This document shows, piece after piece, positions 8,096 through 17,769 of a stretch of 64,000 bases of DNA. The number at the start of each line of letters is the position of its first letter. Position 1 is the stretch's first letter. The DNA comes from Cellulomonas avistercoris (GTDB taxonomy: Bacteria; Actinomycetota; Actinomycetes; Actinomycetales; Cellulomonadaceae), in NCBI RefSeq assembly GCF_014836445.1, contig NZ_JACSQV010000006.1, forward strand, positions 150,508 to 214,507. Reading direction: 5' to 3'. The notes beneath the pieces are model-generated. The model did not search any database, was not told the origin of the DNA, and worked only from the letters and a program-made list of their open reading frames with translations. The position numbers were made by a program, and so were the translations under genes.

Positions 8096-9317
8096 CCGCT
8101 CCGCGGCGGACGTCGCGGAGCGCTCCGACCACCTGGCGATCGGGCGGGTCGTCCGGCTGCTGAGCGAGGTCCGCCTCGCGGTGCTGGTGGTGTGCATCGT
8201 CTCGGGCGTCGTCAAGGGCGGCGTCGGTCTGCTCGGTGCCGGCATCGCCGTCCTGGCCATGCTGTTCTCGGTCATGCCCGCCCGCTCGTGGGAGCAGCGC
8301 GGGGAGCTGTTCTCGCGGTCGGGCATCCTGCTCGCCTGCGACCTGGTCGTCACCGTGGTGCTGCTCGTCCTGCTGCCCGGCGAGCTGATGATGGTCTACG
8401 CCGCGGCGACGGTCGCGCTGTTCGCGGTGATCGTCGGGACGCGGCTGGCGCTGTTCATGGCGCTCCCCGTCGCGATGGTCCTGCTGGGCGCGCAGGGGAC
8501 GGCGGACGGCCTGAGCTGGCTCGTCGTGGTGACCGGCGCCGTCGGTGTGCTCGCGATGGCGTGGGCCGGCAACGCGCTGGGCAGCGCCCTGCGGGCGCAG
8601 GAGGCCGCGGCACGTCGTGCCGCGAGCGGTGAGATGCGCCGCGCCGCCACGCTCGAGCGGGTGCGCATCGCGCGCGAGCTGCACGACACGGTCGCGGGCG
8701 ACCTGGCCGGTGCCACCATGCTCGGCCGCACGCTCGTCGACCGTCTCGTGCGCGACGGCGCCGACCCGCGCACGGTGACGCTGGCCCGCCGCCTGGCCGA
8801 GTCGTGCGCCACCGCGCACACGCACACCCGCGTCGCGCTGGGGGAGCTGCGGCGCGCCGAGATGAGCCCGGTCGAGGAGCTGACCGCGACGGTCGGCGAC
8901 TGGTCGGAGCGCACGGGCGTGCGCACGTCCGTCCGGGTGGCCCCGGCCGTCGAGGACATCCCCCCGCCCGTGGCGTCCGACCTGCGCGCGATCGTCCTGG
9001 AGCTGCTGGAGAACGTCCGGCGGCACGCGGCGGCGCGGCGGGTCGACGTCGCCGTCACGCTCGACGGCGACACCGTGCGGCTCGTGGTCGTCGACGACGG
9101 GCGGGGGATCCCGGACCCCGAGCACGTCCCCGTGGGCGAGTCCGGCCACTACGGGCTGCGCGGGATCGACGAGCGCGCGCAGGAGCGCGGCGGGTCCGTA
9201 CGACGCAGCACGCCGCCCGGCGGCGGGCTGCGGACCGAGGTCGTGCTCCGCACGGACCTCGACGTGGAGGAGGTCGTCCCGGACGGGGCGGTCGGCGCAC
9301 AGGTGGAGGTTCCGTGA
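8082..9317 (+). CDS. NarL-type sensor histidine kinase of the Tad locus
   Basis: A 411-residue membrane kinase. The first 165 residues hold about five hydrophobic helices without a recognisable extracellular sensor domain. A short coiled stretch leads to a HisKA_3 dimerisation domain (RVRIARELHDTVAGDLAGA, phospho-accepting histidine 201). An HATPase domain follows with LELLENVRRHAAARRV, VVVDDGRGIPDP and GHYGLRGIDERAQERGGSV. The GTG at 8082 lies inside the tadC 3' end. The gene overlaps the next response regulator by 4 bases, so the two are a cognate pair. Their placement between tadC and flp suggests that they control pilus expression; the signal is unknown. Confidence 0.88.
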   Translation: MTSSDRSAADVAERSDHLAIGRVVRLLSEVRLAVLVVCIVSGVVKGGVGLLGAGIAVLAMLFSVMPARSWEQRGELFSRSGILLACDLVVTVVLLVLLPGELMMVYAAATVALFAVIVGTRLALFMALPVAMVLLGAQGTADGLSWLVVVTGAVGVLAMAWAGNALGSALRAQEAAARRAASGEMRRAATLERVRIARELHDTVAGDLAGATMLGRTLVDRLVRDGADPRTVTLARRLAESCATAHTHTRVALGELRRAEMSPVEELTATVGDWSERTGVRTSVRVAPAVEDIPPPVASDLRAIVLELLENVRRHAAARRVDVAVTLDGDTVRLVVVDDGRGIPDPEHVPVGESGHYGLRGIDERAQERGGSVRRSTPPGGGLRTEVVLRTDLDVEEVVPDGAVGAQVEVP

Positions 9318-10006
9318 GGGTCCTGGTGGCAGACGACAACGGGCTCATCCGGCTGGGGGTCCGCGCGGCGCTCGAGGAGCTGCCGGACGTCGAGGAGGTC
9401 GTCGAGGCGGCGAACGGGGCGCTCGCGGTGGCGCGGGCGCAGCAGGGCGACGTCGACGTCGTGCTGCTCGACGTCCGGATGCCCGAGCGCGACGGTCTGA
9501 GCGCGCTCGTGGACATCGTCCCGCACGCGATCGTGCTCATGCTGACGAACACCGACGACATGGCCTCCGTCGCGGACGCCATGCGCAACGGGGCGTCCGG
9601 CTACATCGTCCACGGGTCCCTCGACCCGCAGGGCATCGGTGCGGCGATCCGCACCTGCCTCGCCGGCGGTCGGGTCATGTCGGGCTTCGAGCCCTGGGCG
9701 GCGCCCGTACCCGCCTCGCCGGCGCCCCTGACGGGCGGTGCCGAGGTCCGCTCGGGCCTGTCCGAGCGCGAGGCCGAGATCATGGACGTCGTCAGCCAGG
9801 GGCTCACGAACACCCAGATCGCCCGGCAGCTGTTCCTCAGCGAGAAGACGGTCAAGAACCACATCAACCGGATCTTCTCGAAGCTGGGGGTGACCAACCG
9901 CGCGCAGGCCATCGCCATGTGGCTCGGCACTGGGCCCGCGGGCCCAGCAGGGATTGGGACCGGGATGGGTCCTGGGCCGGTCGCTGGGCATGTGGCCCGT
10001 CCGTAG
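9314..10006 (+). CDS. NarL/LuxR-type response regulator of the Tad locus
   Basis: A 230-residue regulator: receiver domain (VRVLVADDNGLIRLGVRAAL, phospho-acceptor D53 in LLDVRMPERDG) and a LuxR-type helix-turn-helix (GLSEREAEIMDVVSQGLTNT, LFLSEKTVKNHINRIFSKLG). The GTG at 9314 has GTGGAGGT just before it and overlaps the kinase stop. The product ends with an unusual glycine/proline tail of about 25 residues after AQAIAMWLG. This tail is encoded by DNA that also contains GGGNCC palindromes upstream of the flp gene, so it may be shaped by promoter needs rather than protein function. The regulator may well act on flp, immediately downstream. Confidence 0.88.
   Translation: MRVLVADDNGLIRLGVRAALEELPDVEEVVEAANGALAVARAQQGDVDVVLLDVRMPERDGLSALVDIVPHAIVLMLTNTDDMASVADAMRNGASGYIVHGSLDPQGIGAAIRTCLAGGRVMSGFEPWAAPVPASPAPLTGGAEVRSGLSEREAEIMDVVSQGLTNTQIARQLFLSEKTVKNHINRIFSKLGVTNRAQAIAMWLGTGPAGPAGIGTGMGPGPVAGHVARP
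9932..9980. promoter_or_regulatory. palindrome cluster upstream of flp
   Basis: The DNA at 9930-9947 is the 18-base perfect palindrome CTGGGCCCGCGGGCCCAG, containing GGGCCC-gc-GGGCCC at 9932-9945. A related GGGTCCTGGGCCGG lies at 9967-9980, 35 bases later. Both lie inside the end of the response-regulator gene and before the likely flp -10 box at 10004. An operator role is inferred from similarity to palindromes elsewhere in this window. Confidence 0.4.
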
Positions 10007-10009
10007 CGT
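10004..10009 (+). promoter_or_regulatory. -10 box TAGCGT of flp promoter
   Basis: TAGCGT fits TANNNT and would place transcription start near 10016, leaving a leader of about 50 nt with AAGGAG before flp. The same hexamer occurs before the genes at 13248 and 19162. Confidence 0.45.
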
Positions 10010-10067
10010 TGTCCACGTCAAGCCGACCAGCCGGGGCGCACAGCCCCTCCTCCCAAGGAGAGCCATC

Positions 10068-10298
10068 GTGGACAACATCACCCGTCACGCCCTTGCCGCC
10101 CGCATCGCTGTCGCCGGCGCCGTCACCGGTCTGTTCGACAAGGTCCGCACGGACGACCGCGGCCAGGGTTCCGTCGAGTACGTCGGTATCATCGTCGCCG
10201 TCGTGATCATCGTCGGTCTCGTGATCGCCGCCGCGACGTCCTCGGACCTCGGCAACACGATCATCAACCGCATCAAGGACGAGATCGCCTCCATCTGA
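10068..10298 (+). CDS. flp: Flp-type major pilin
   Basis: A 76-residue pilin precursor, the structural subunit of the Tad pilus. The leader (residues 1-34) ends in DDRGQG and is followed by SVEYVGIIVAVVIIVGLVIA, with the conserved glutamate 37 and tyrosine 38 at the start of the hydrophobic helix. Cleavage after glycine 34 by a prepilin peptidase is expected; no TadV-type peptidase gene is visible in the window. A short hydrophilic C-terminus follows. GTG start at 10068 with AAGGAG at 10055-10060. The gene stands as its own unit between a promoter region and a strong terminator, as expected for an abundantly made subunit. Confidence 0.93.
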   Translation: MDNITRHALAARIAVAGAVTGLFDKVRTDDRGQGSVEYVGIIVAVVIIVGLVIAAATSSDLGNTIINRIKDEIASI

Positions 10299-10346
10299 CC
10301 TGGAGTCGCACCCCGCAGGGCGGGGACGACGGCCACCACGGTGACC

Positions 10347-10374
10347 GGGCCGGGCGCCACCGAGCGCCCGGCCC
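10347..10374 (+). terminator. hairpin terminator after flp
   Basis: An 11-bp perfect GC stem (GGGCCGGGCGC with GCGCCCGGCCC) around a 6-base loop, 49 bases after the flp stop. It lacks a T-tract, as is common for actinobacterial terminators. Confidence 0.7.
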
Positions 10375-10402
10375 GCTCCCATCTCCACCCCAAGGAGCCC
10401 GA

Positions 10403-11920
10403 GTGCACCGCGTGACCCTCCCGGCCCTCACCGCCGTCCTGGCACTGTTCCTCGTCGGCTGCACGGGTGACGCCCCCGGTCCGACCCCGTCGCCGACGGG
10501 GAAGGCGACGTCGGCGGCACCGACTGACGACGTGGACGGTGCCGTGACCCGGGAGGTCGAGGTGTCGGGGGCGCCCGTCGAGCTGACGGTGCACCCGCTG
10601 CAGGTGGCCGACGGCATCGGGCTCCTGACCGTCGACTACGTGATGGCCGAGGACGCCCCCGCCGGTGCGAACGTCGTGCTCAACATGCTCCTGTCGGCGG
10701 ACGCCGGCATCTCCGACGTCGGCGGGATCCGGCTCGTGGACCTCGAGAGCTCGCAGGTCTGGCTGTCGGGCAACGACGCGGGCGTCTACCCGCGCGTCAA
10801 GCCCACGGTCCTCATGCCGGGCACGACGCAGCGCACGGAGTCGTTCTTCGCCGATCCCGGTGTCGAGAGCGTCGACGTGCTGTTCCCGTTCTTCGGGCTC
10901 GTCACCGACGTCCCCGTCGTGGACGCCGACGCGGGCGCGACGACGCCCGAGGACGTCGGCCTGACGGCCGGCGCGCAGTACCCGGTCCACTCGCTCGACG
11001 CCTTCACGGTGGCGTTCGACGACAGCGCCACGACCTCCGTCGAGGGCGAGGAGACGACCGTGACGCTCGCGTCCGACGTCTTGTTCGCGACCGACGAGTT
11101 CGTCCTGACGACCGACGCCGCCGCGCGCGTCGACGCCGCAGCCGCGCAGATCGCGCAGGCCGCCCAGGCGGGCGAGGTGCGGGTCGTCGGACACACCGAC
11201 GACGCCGCCTCGGACGCGTACAACCTCGACCTCTCGCAGAAGCGCGCGACCTCGGTCGCGGAGCGGCTCGGCGCCGGCCTCGGCGGTGCCTTCACGCTGG
11301 TCACCGAGGGCAAGGGCGAGACCGAGCCGATCGCGGCCGGCTCGAGCCCCGAGGCCCGGGCCGCGAACCGGCGGGTCGAGATCCGCTTCACCGCGACCTC
11401 CCCGGCCGCCGCGCTCGTCGGCGCCGGCACGACGGCGCCGCCGCCCGAGCCGACGGGCGCCACGGGTACCGGTCACGACCCGGTCGCCGTCACCGTGCGC
11501 GACGCGACCTACGACGCCGCCGTGGAGTCCGTCGTGCGTCGCAGCGGGCACCTCGTCGGCACGATCGTCCTGACGCGCACCTCCGCCGGCGGCGGCGGGG
11601 TCGACGGGGTGCTGGGCTCGGCCGTGACCGGTCGCGCCGCCGCACGCGGCCTGTCCCTGTACTCGAAGGTCGCGGGCGCCAACGCCGCGACCCTGCTCGG
11701 CGACGGCATGCGCGTCTACCCGTCGGACTACGTGGCGGTGCCCGCCGCCGACGGCAAGACGGACCAGCGCGCGATCCTGGCGGACCAGTTCCTCAAGGGG
11801 CGCGTCGAGCAGGGCCAGTCGATCGCGGTGACGGTCGTGTGGCCCGACACCGGGCAGGACACCGTGTCGCTGGACGTCCCCGACGTCCTGCGCATCACCG
11901 ACATCCCCGTCGAGGACTGA
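10403..11920 (+). CDS. OmpA-family lipoprotein of the Tad locus
   Basis: A 505-residue predicted lipoprotein. Residues 1-20 form a signal peptide with lipobox LVGC (cysteine 20). A Pro/Thr-rich spacer leads to an unassigned domain up to about residue 215. Residues about 219-331 form an OmpA-like peptidoglycan-binding domain: VLFATDEFVLT, VRVVGHTDDAASDAYNLDLS and ANRRVEIRF. A further region of about 170 residues after it has no recognised fold. The likely role is to anchor the pilus machine or its cap to the cell wall. Start at GTG 10403 with AAGGAG at 10392-10397. It opens the second operon of the locus. Confidence 0.85.
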   Translation: MHRVTLPALTAVLALFLVGCTGDAPGPTPSPTGKATSAAPTDDVDGAVTREVEVSGAPVELTVHPLQVADGIGLLTVDYVMAEDAPAGANVVLNMLLSADAGISDVGGIRLVDLESSQVWLSGNDAGVYPRVKPTVLMPGTTQRTESFFADPGVESVDVLFPFFGLVTDVPVVDADAGATTPEDVGLTAGAQYPVHSLDAFTVAFDDSATTSVEGEETTVTLASDVLFATDEFVLTTDAAARVDAAAAQIAQAAQAGEVRVVGHTDDAASDAYNLDLSQKRATSVAERLGAGLGGAFTLVTEGKGETEPIAAGSSPEARAANRRVEIRFTATSPAAALVGAGTTAPPPEPTGATGTGHDPVAVTVRDATYDAAVESVVRRSGHLVGTIVLTRTSAGGGGVDGVLGSAVTGRAAARGLSLYSKVAGANAATLLGDGMRVYPSDYVAVPAADGKTDQRAILADQFLKGRVEQGQSIAVTVVWPDTGQDTVSLDVPDVLRITDIPVED

Positions 11921-11958
11921 CCACCGCGCCCGCCGCGGGCACCCAGCAAGGAGAAGCC

Positions 11959-13068
11959 ATGAACGGGACCGGCCACCGGGTCGACGGACGCGCCGTCGTG
12001 CTGTTCGTCGTGCTCGACCTGCTGACGTACGCGCTGCTGTACTGGCTCGTCATGCCGGCGTTCGCCGAGGTCCTGCTCGCCGTGGACCCCACGACGTCGG
12101 TCGCGATCGGCTGGGTGCTCTCGGCGGTCCGCCTCGTGCTCGTCGGTGTGGTCGTGGCGCGGTCGTACCGCCGCCGGCACGGGTTCGAGACCCGCTCCGA
12201 GCTGCTGCCGACCGCCGTCGTCGCCGGTGTGACGGCGTGGTCGGCCCAGCTGCTGCTCGGCGTCGTGGCCAGCGTGATCGTGGGCGTCGCCCCGGGGTCG
12301 TGGGCGATGCTGCGGGACCTGGTCGTCTGGGTCGGCTTCGCGGTCGTCGCGACGCTGTTCGTCCAGCCGGGGCCGCCCGAGACCATGCCGCTGCGCTTCC
12401 GCGAGGCGCTGGGCTCGGACCGGGGCGCCGTCAACGTGATGCTGGTGCCGGCCGTCGTCGCGGTGGTCGTCCTCGCGCTCCTGCTCATCCGGATGGTCGG
12501 CTCGGCCGCGAACGACGAGCGCGAGGCACGCACGGCCGCCGACGCGGCCGCGCTCGCCGCGGTCGACCGCTGGCGGCTCGACCTGAGATCCGCCTTCGAC
12601 GCCGCGGTCGGCTCGTCCGACCCCGCGAGCTTCTGGGCCTTCGCGGGCACGGACCTCGGCTCGCTGGCCTCCGGGAGCATGACGTCGGCGGCCGACCGGT
12701 ACGCCAGGGCCAACGACGCCGAGCTCGTCGCGATCGACGTCGACCCCGCCAACGCGCGGGTGACCGTCCGGGTGCGCCACCACGACACGGTGCCCGAGAC
12801 GACGACGCGCAAGGAGTCGGTGGCGAGCGCCGAGCTCGTGCTGCGCGGCGGCGTGTGCCGTTCGGGCAGCCGCCTGGGCTTCCGCATCGGCGGCACGTGC
12901 CGCACGAGTGCGCCGCCGCCGCCGCCCGTGCCGTCGCCCACCCCGGAGCCGACCCCCTCACCAGGGGAGCCGACGCCCAGCCCGACGCCGCCCCCGCCGC
13001 CGCCGCCCTTCGTGCCGCCGTCGGGCATCGGCGGGTTCCTCGTGGACACCCGGCTCACGGTGTCCTGA
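11959..13068 (+). CDS. TadG-like membrane protein with four-helix N-terminus and proline-rich tail
   Basis: A 369-residue protein. The first 140 residues contain about four membrane helices (VVLFVVLDLLTYALLYWLVM and others). Residues about 150-200 then read RGAVNVMLVPAVVAVVVLAL, followed by EREARTAADAAALAAVDRWR, the pattern of the TadG-like N-terminal helix and its DAAALAA motif. An extracytoplasmic region of about 110 residues follows, then a Pro/Thr/Ser-rich stretch (310-350) and a short end. TadG-type proteins are assembled with minor pilins on the outside. The added N-terminal helices are atypical. ATG at 11959 with AAGGAGAAG before it, 38 bases after the OmpA gene, so probably the same operon. 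Confidence 0.75.
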   Translation: MNGTGHRVDGRAVVLFVVLDLLTYALLYWLVMPAFAEVLLAVDPTTSVAIGWVLSAVRLVLVGVVVARSYRRRHGFETRSELLPTAVVAGVTAWSAQLLLGVVASVIVGVAPGSWAMLRDLVVWVGFAVVATLFVQPGPPETMPLRFREALGSDRGAVNVMLVPAVVAVVVLALLLIRMVGSAANDEREARTAADAAALAAVDRWRLDLRSAFDAAVGSSDPASFWAFAGTDLGSLASGSMTSAADRYARANDAELVAIDVDPANARVTVRVRHHDTVPETTTRKESVASAELVLRGGVCRSGSRLGFRIGGTCRTSAPPPPPVPSPTPEPTPSPGEPTPSPTPPPPPPPFVPPSGIGGFLVDTRLTVS

Positions 13069-13086
13069 CGCCACCCGGACGGCCGT

Positions 13087-13143
13087 CACCCGCACGGGTG
13101 CGCGTCGTCCGGCTCGGTCCCGGGGCGGTGGGCCCCAGGGCCT
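13087..13143. promoter_or_regulatory. palindromes CACCCG-ca-CGGGTG and GGGCCC-ca-GGGCCT
   Basis: Positions 13087-13100 read CACCCGCACGGGTG, a perfect inverted repeat with a 2-base centre. Positions 13130-13143 read GGGCCCCAGGGCCT. The same two motif types in the same order occur at 19008 and 19041, before another gene. Likely operators; the binding protein is unknown. Confidence 0.45.
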
Positions 13144-13208
13144 CACCCGGATGCCGGTGCAGGTCCGGGCGAGGTTCACGGGCCCATGCCCCGTGCGCGG
13201 GGTGCCCT

Positions 13209-13214
13209 TAGCGT
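13209..13214 (+). promoter_or_regulatory. -10 box TAGCGT before the pilin-headed gene
   Basis: TAGCGT would start transcription near 13221, giving a leader of about 27 nt with GGAGGTGGGG before the ATG at 13248. Confidence 0.45.
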
Positions 13215-13247
13215 GACGTTCACAGTCGTTCGTACGGAGGTGGGGAC

Positions 13248-14642
13248 ATGTCGAGATGGAGGTCGCGGGTCGTCCGCGGCGCGTCGGGTGACGACGGTGC
13301 AGCAACCGTCGAGTACCTCGGCGTGGTCCTGGTGGTGATCGCGATCATCAGCTCGATCATCGTCGGCGCCACGCCGGTCGGGCAGGTCATCGCCGCGCGG
13401 CTGTGCGAGGCGTTCGGCACCACGTGCGGCGCCGAGTCCGGCCCCGTCGACGCCGACGGCGACCGCATCCCGGAGGACGCCTGCACCGTCAGCACCGACA
13501 CCGAGCAGATCAACGGCAAGGTCTCGATCGCGTTCATCGACCTGGGCACCGAGGGCACGATGGTCGTCGAGAAGATGAGCGACGGCACGTACCGCGTCAC
13601 GGTCAGCGGTGAGGGCGGCATCGACGCCGTGCTCTCGGCCGGCGAGGCCAAGGGCGGTCTGCAGATCGGCGACTACGGCGGCTCGCTGGAGCTGTCGGCG
13701 TCCGTCTCCGCGGGGCTGTTCGCCGGCGTGGGCCTGCAGTACGACTTCGACAGCAAGGACGACGTCGACAAGTTCGTCAACCACGTGCACCGCGAGCTCG
13801 TGAAGTCCGGCGCCAAGGGCGTCCTCGGCTCGAGCAACCCGGCCATCGGCATCGGCGTCGACGTCGGCGGGTGGCTCATCGACAAGGTCACGGGCTACGA
13901 CTACAAGCCGCCGAGCAGCCCCAACTCGACCTACTACGAGGGCGGCGTCTCGGGCAACGCGAGCGCGTCGGCCGGGGGCATCCTCGCGGGCGGCTCGGGC
14001 TCCGTGGACATCAGCAACGCCATGGGCTTCGAGGTCGACCACAAGACGAACGACGTGACCGTCTACAACCGCGTCACGCTCGACGCCGAGGCGGCGGTGC
14101 AGCTCGGTCTGTCGTCCTCGGACGGCAACTGGGGCCAGGGCGCCGGCGGCAGCGCCGGCATCGAGATGGTCGTCTCCACGACCGTCGACAAGTCCGGCAA
14201 GGTCACCGGGGTGTCGTTCGACGGTGCGGCCACGGCGGAGGGGGCCATGGCCCTCACGCAGCTCGCCGGGTTCCCGCTCGACGGGTCGGGCGGCAAGGGC
14301 GTGCAGATGTCGGCGTCGTTCGACGTGACGGACGCCAACCGCTCGAAGGTGCTCGCGGCGCTCGGTGGGCTGGGTGTCATGTCGGCGGCCACCGGTGGCG
14401 CCGTGACCCCGCAGGTGGCGATCCCGGCGATCCTCGCGGAGGCACGCCGCAGCGGCGACATCACGGCCCAGCTGCTGGACGTGAGCAACCAGAACCTCGT
14501 CGACGCCGCGCTGTCGCTCAAGGCGCCCGCGATCGGTGGCCTAGGCTTCGAGCTCGGCGCGTCGACGTCGTCGTCCGACAGCACCGACGCGTTCTACCTG
14601 GGGAGAAGCGGATGGAAGGACTGGGCGGCGTGCGCAGCATGA
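13248..14642 (+). CDS. large protein with Flp-pilin-like N-terminus
   Basis: A 464-residue protein whose first 45 residues copy a Flp pilin: GDDGAATVEYLGVVLVVIAI, with E22 and Y23 at the start of a hydrophobic helix and a basic leader. Instead of ending after about 75 residues it continues with some 420 residues. These include a cysteine pair near 53-61, AESGPVDADGDRIPEDA (a calcium-loop-like segment) and a glycine/serine-rich beta-like region (LELSASVSAGLFAGVGLQYD, GGILAGGSGSVDISNAMGF). No known enzyme motif is visible. It may be a minor pilin or tip protein carrying a passenger domain. Its own promoter and strong GGAGG site suggest separate control. Overlaps the next gene by 4 bases. Confidence 0.75.
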   Translation: MSRWRSRVVRGASGDDGAATVEYLGVVLVVIAIISSIIVGATPVGQVIAARLCEAFGTTCGAESGPVDADGDRIPEDACTVSTDTEQINGKVSIAFIDLGTEGTMVVEKMSDGTYRVTVSGEGGIDAVLSAGEAKGGLQIGDYGGSLELSASVSAGLFAGVGLQYDFDSKDDVDKFVNHVHRELVKSGAKGVLGSSNPAIGIGVDVGGWLIDKVTGYDYKPPSSPNSTYYEGGVSGNASASAGGILAGGSGSVDISNAMGFEVDHKTNDVTVYNRVTLDAEAAVQLGLSSSDGNWGQGAGGSAGIEMVVSTTVDKSGKVTGVSFDGAATAEGAMALTQLAGFPLDGSGGKGVQMSASFDVTDANRSKVLAALGGLGVMSAATGGAVTPQVAIPAILAEARRSGDITAQLLDVSNQNLVDAALSLKAPAIGGLGFELGASTSSSDSTDAFYLGRSGWKDWAACAA

Positions 14643-15232
14643 CGAGGAGGCGGGGCCGGCTGGCCGGCGCCGCGGTCGTGGCAGGGCTCCTCCTCGTGGG
14701 CTGCGGCTCGGGCGGGGGCGACGCGACGCCGACGGCGGCGGCCCCGCAGGGCGACGAGGTGATCGAGCCCGTCGCGGACCTCGCGGGTGCCGAGCGCACG
14801 TCGTTCGACGGCGTCTCGATCCTGGTCCCGGAGGGCGTCGACGCGGTCGAGCGCGAGCTGTCCGAGACCACGCGGCAGATCACGCTCGTCGAGGACGGTG
14901 CCGAGCGCGCGATGGTCGTGCTCACCGTGACCGACGAGGACGTGGACGACGCGGCCGTCGCGGCGTCGGCGCAGGCCGCGCGCGCACAGGTCGTCGGGTC
15001 GGGCGCCTTCACCGAGGAGAGCACGACCACCGCGTCGTGGGAGGGCTTCGGGCTCGCGCACGTGCTGCGCGGCACGCTGGACCTCGCCGGTGACGAGCGC
15101 GACGTGACGATGGTGACCACGCGCGACCCCGACGGGACCCGGATCGTCGCGGTGTCGGCGGAGGCGGCCGCCGGTGAGCTCGACGGGTCGACGGCCGACG
15201 AGGTGCTGCGGTCCGTCCGCGTCGAGGGATGA
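14639..15232 (+). CDS. predicted lipoprotein
   Basis: A 197-residue protein with a clear lipoprotein signal: MTRRRGRLAGAAVVAG followed by LLLVGC (cysteine 22) and a glycine-rich spacer. The mature part (about 170 residues) has RTSFDGVSILVPEGVDAVER, ITLVEDGAERAMVVLTVTDE and a final DGSTADEVLRSVRVEG. This is the shape of small actinobacterial surface lipoproteins (LpqN-like), but I cannot name a family with certainty. The ATG at 14639 overlaps the upstream stop (ATGA). An in-frame ATG at 14612 with GGGAGA before it is an alternative start that would put nine extra residues before the signal peptide. Probably acts at the cell surface with the pilin-headed protein. Confidence 0.7.
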   Translation: MTRRRGRLAGAAVVAGLLLVGCGSGGGDATPTAAAPQGDEVIEPVADLAGAERTSFDGVSILVPEGVDAVERELSETTRQITLVEDGAERAMVVLTVTDEDVDDAAVAASAQAARAQVVGSGAFTEESTTTASWEGFGLAHVLRGTLDLAGDERDVTMVTTRDPDGTRIVAVSAEAAAGELDGSTADEVLRSVRVEG

Positions 15233-15254
15233 CGTCCGCGCCCGGGGGCGCGCC

Positions 15255-15674
15255 GTGACCCGCGGTCGCGTGGTGCTCGGTGCGTCCCTCGGCGTCGTCG
15301 CGTACGTCGTCGCCCTCGTCGGCGGCGGTGCGCTCGTCGCGGCGGTCGCCACCGCCACGCGCACGCTCCCGCCGATGGCGTGGCTGACCGTGGTCCCGCC
15401 GCTGGTCGCGGGGGTCCTCGCGCCGCTGGTCGCGCGTGCCGGTCGCGGTGCGCGCCCGTGGGCGGGTGTGCTGGTCGCGGGCCCGGCGGCGGTCGCAGCG
15501 GCGGCCATGACGTGGTGGGGGAGCGTCCTCGCCGCGCAGCACGGCGGTCCGCCGGCGGGCGAGCGCGGCCTCGACGTCGCCGTCCAGGCGCTGGCGGTGC
15601 TCGTCGTGGCGGCGGTCACAGCGTTGGTCCTGCGCGCGCGGACGGGCCCCGGACCCCGCGTCGACGCGGACTAG
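15255..15674 (+). CDS. small membrane protein, unknown function
   Basis: A 139-residue protein with four hydrophobic helices ([73 protein letters not shown]) separated by short basic loops. I recognise no family. The GTG at 15255 is 22 bases after the lipoprotein gene, so it is likely the last gene of this transcript. Its stop overlaps the guaA -10 box (15672-15677). Confidence 0.6.
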   Translation: MTRGRVVLGASLGVVAYVVALVGGGALVAAVATATRTLPPMAWLTVVPPLVAGVLAPLVARAGRGARPWAGVLVAGPAAVAAAAMTWWGSVLAAQHGGPPAGERGLDVAVQALAVLVVAAVTALVLRARTGPGPRVDAD

Positions 15675-15677
15675 GCT
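15672..15677 (+). promoter_or_regulatory. -10 box TAGGCT, leaderless promoter of guaA
   Basis: TAGGCT ends 7 nt before the GTG at 15685 and there is no Shine-Dalgarno sequence, so transcription probably starts at or next to the start codon. The box overlaps the TAG stop of the preceding gene. Confidence 0.6.
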
Positions 15678-15684
15678 GGGACGC

Positions 15685-17290
<1,606 letters not shown>

Positions 17291-17341
17291 GCGGGTCGCG
17301 TGCGCGGCCGCCCCGAGCCGACGGACGACGAGAGGACGAGC

Positions 17342-17761
17342 GTGAGCACCGGACCGACGAGCACGCCGACGACGACCCCGGGTACGCCCGACGCCGCCGT
17401 GTGGGCGCGCAAGGCCCGCGGGTCCCTGGTGCGGTACCGGGTCATGGCCTGGGTCACCGGGTCGATGCTGCTGCTGCTCTGCGTGGAGATGCTGACGAAG
17501 TACGTCTTCCACACGGGCGGGTACGACGCCGAGGGCGAGCCGCTGGGCGTCTTCGGCATCTGGGTCGCGATCTCGCACGGCTGGATCTACGTGCTGTACC
17601 TCGTCACGGTCTTCGACCTGTGGTCCACCCTGCGCTGGCGCCTGGGGCGGCTGGTCTCGATGGCGGCCGCGGGTGTCGTGCCCGTCATGTCGTTCGTGCT
17701 CGAGCGTCGCGTGCGCGCCGACGCGCAGGCGCGCATCGACGCGACCGCGCCCCAGGGCTGA
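17342..17761 (+). CDS. DUF3817 membrane protein
   Basis: A 139-residue protein of the DUF3817 family. A polar Thr/Pro-rich N-terminus is followed by KARGSLVRYRVMAWVTGSML, an amphipathic helix and three membrane helices with the family-typical EMLTKYV, GIWVAISHGWIYVLYLVTVF and LVSMAAAGVVPVMSFVLE. DUF3817 genes are very often next to guaA in actinobacteria; the role is not known. The GTG at 17342 has GAGAGGA in front; an upstream GTG at 17300 is in frame but less likely. It probably shares the guaA transcript (55 bases apart). Confidence 0.85.
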   Translation: MSTGPTSTPTTTPGTPDAAVWARKARGSLVRYRVMAWVTGSMLLLLCVEMLTKYVFHTGGYDAEGEPLGVFGIWVAISHGWIYVLYLVTVFDLWSTLRWRLGRLVSMAAAGVVPVMSFVLERRVRADAQARIDATAPQG

Positions 17762-17769
17762 CCGGCGCC

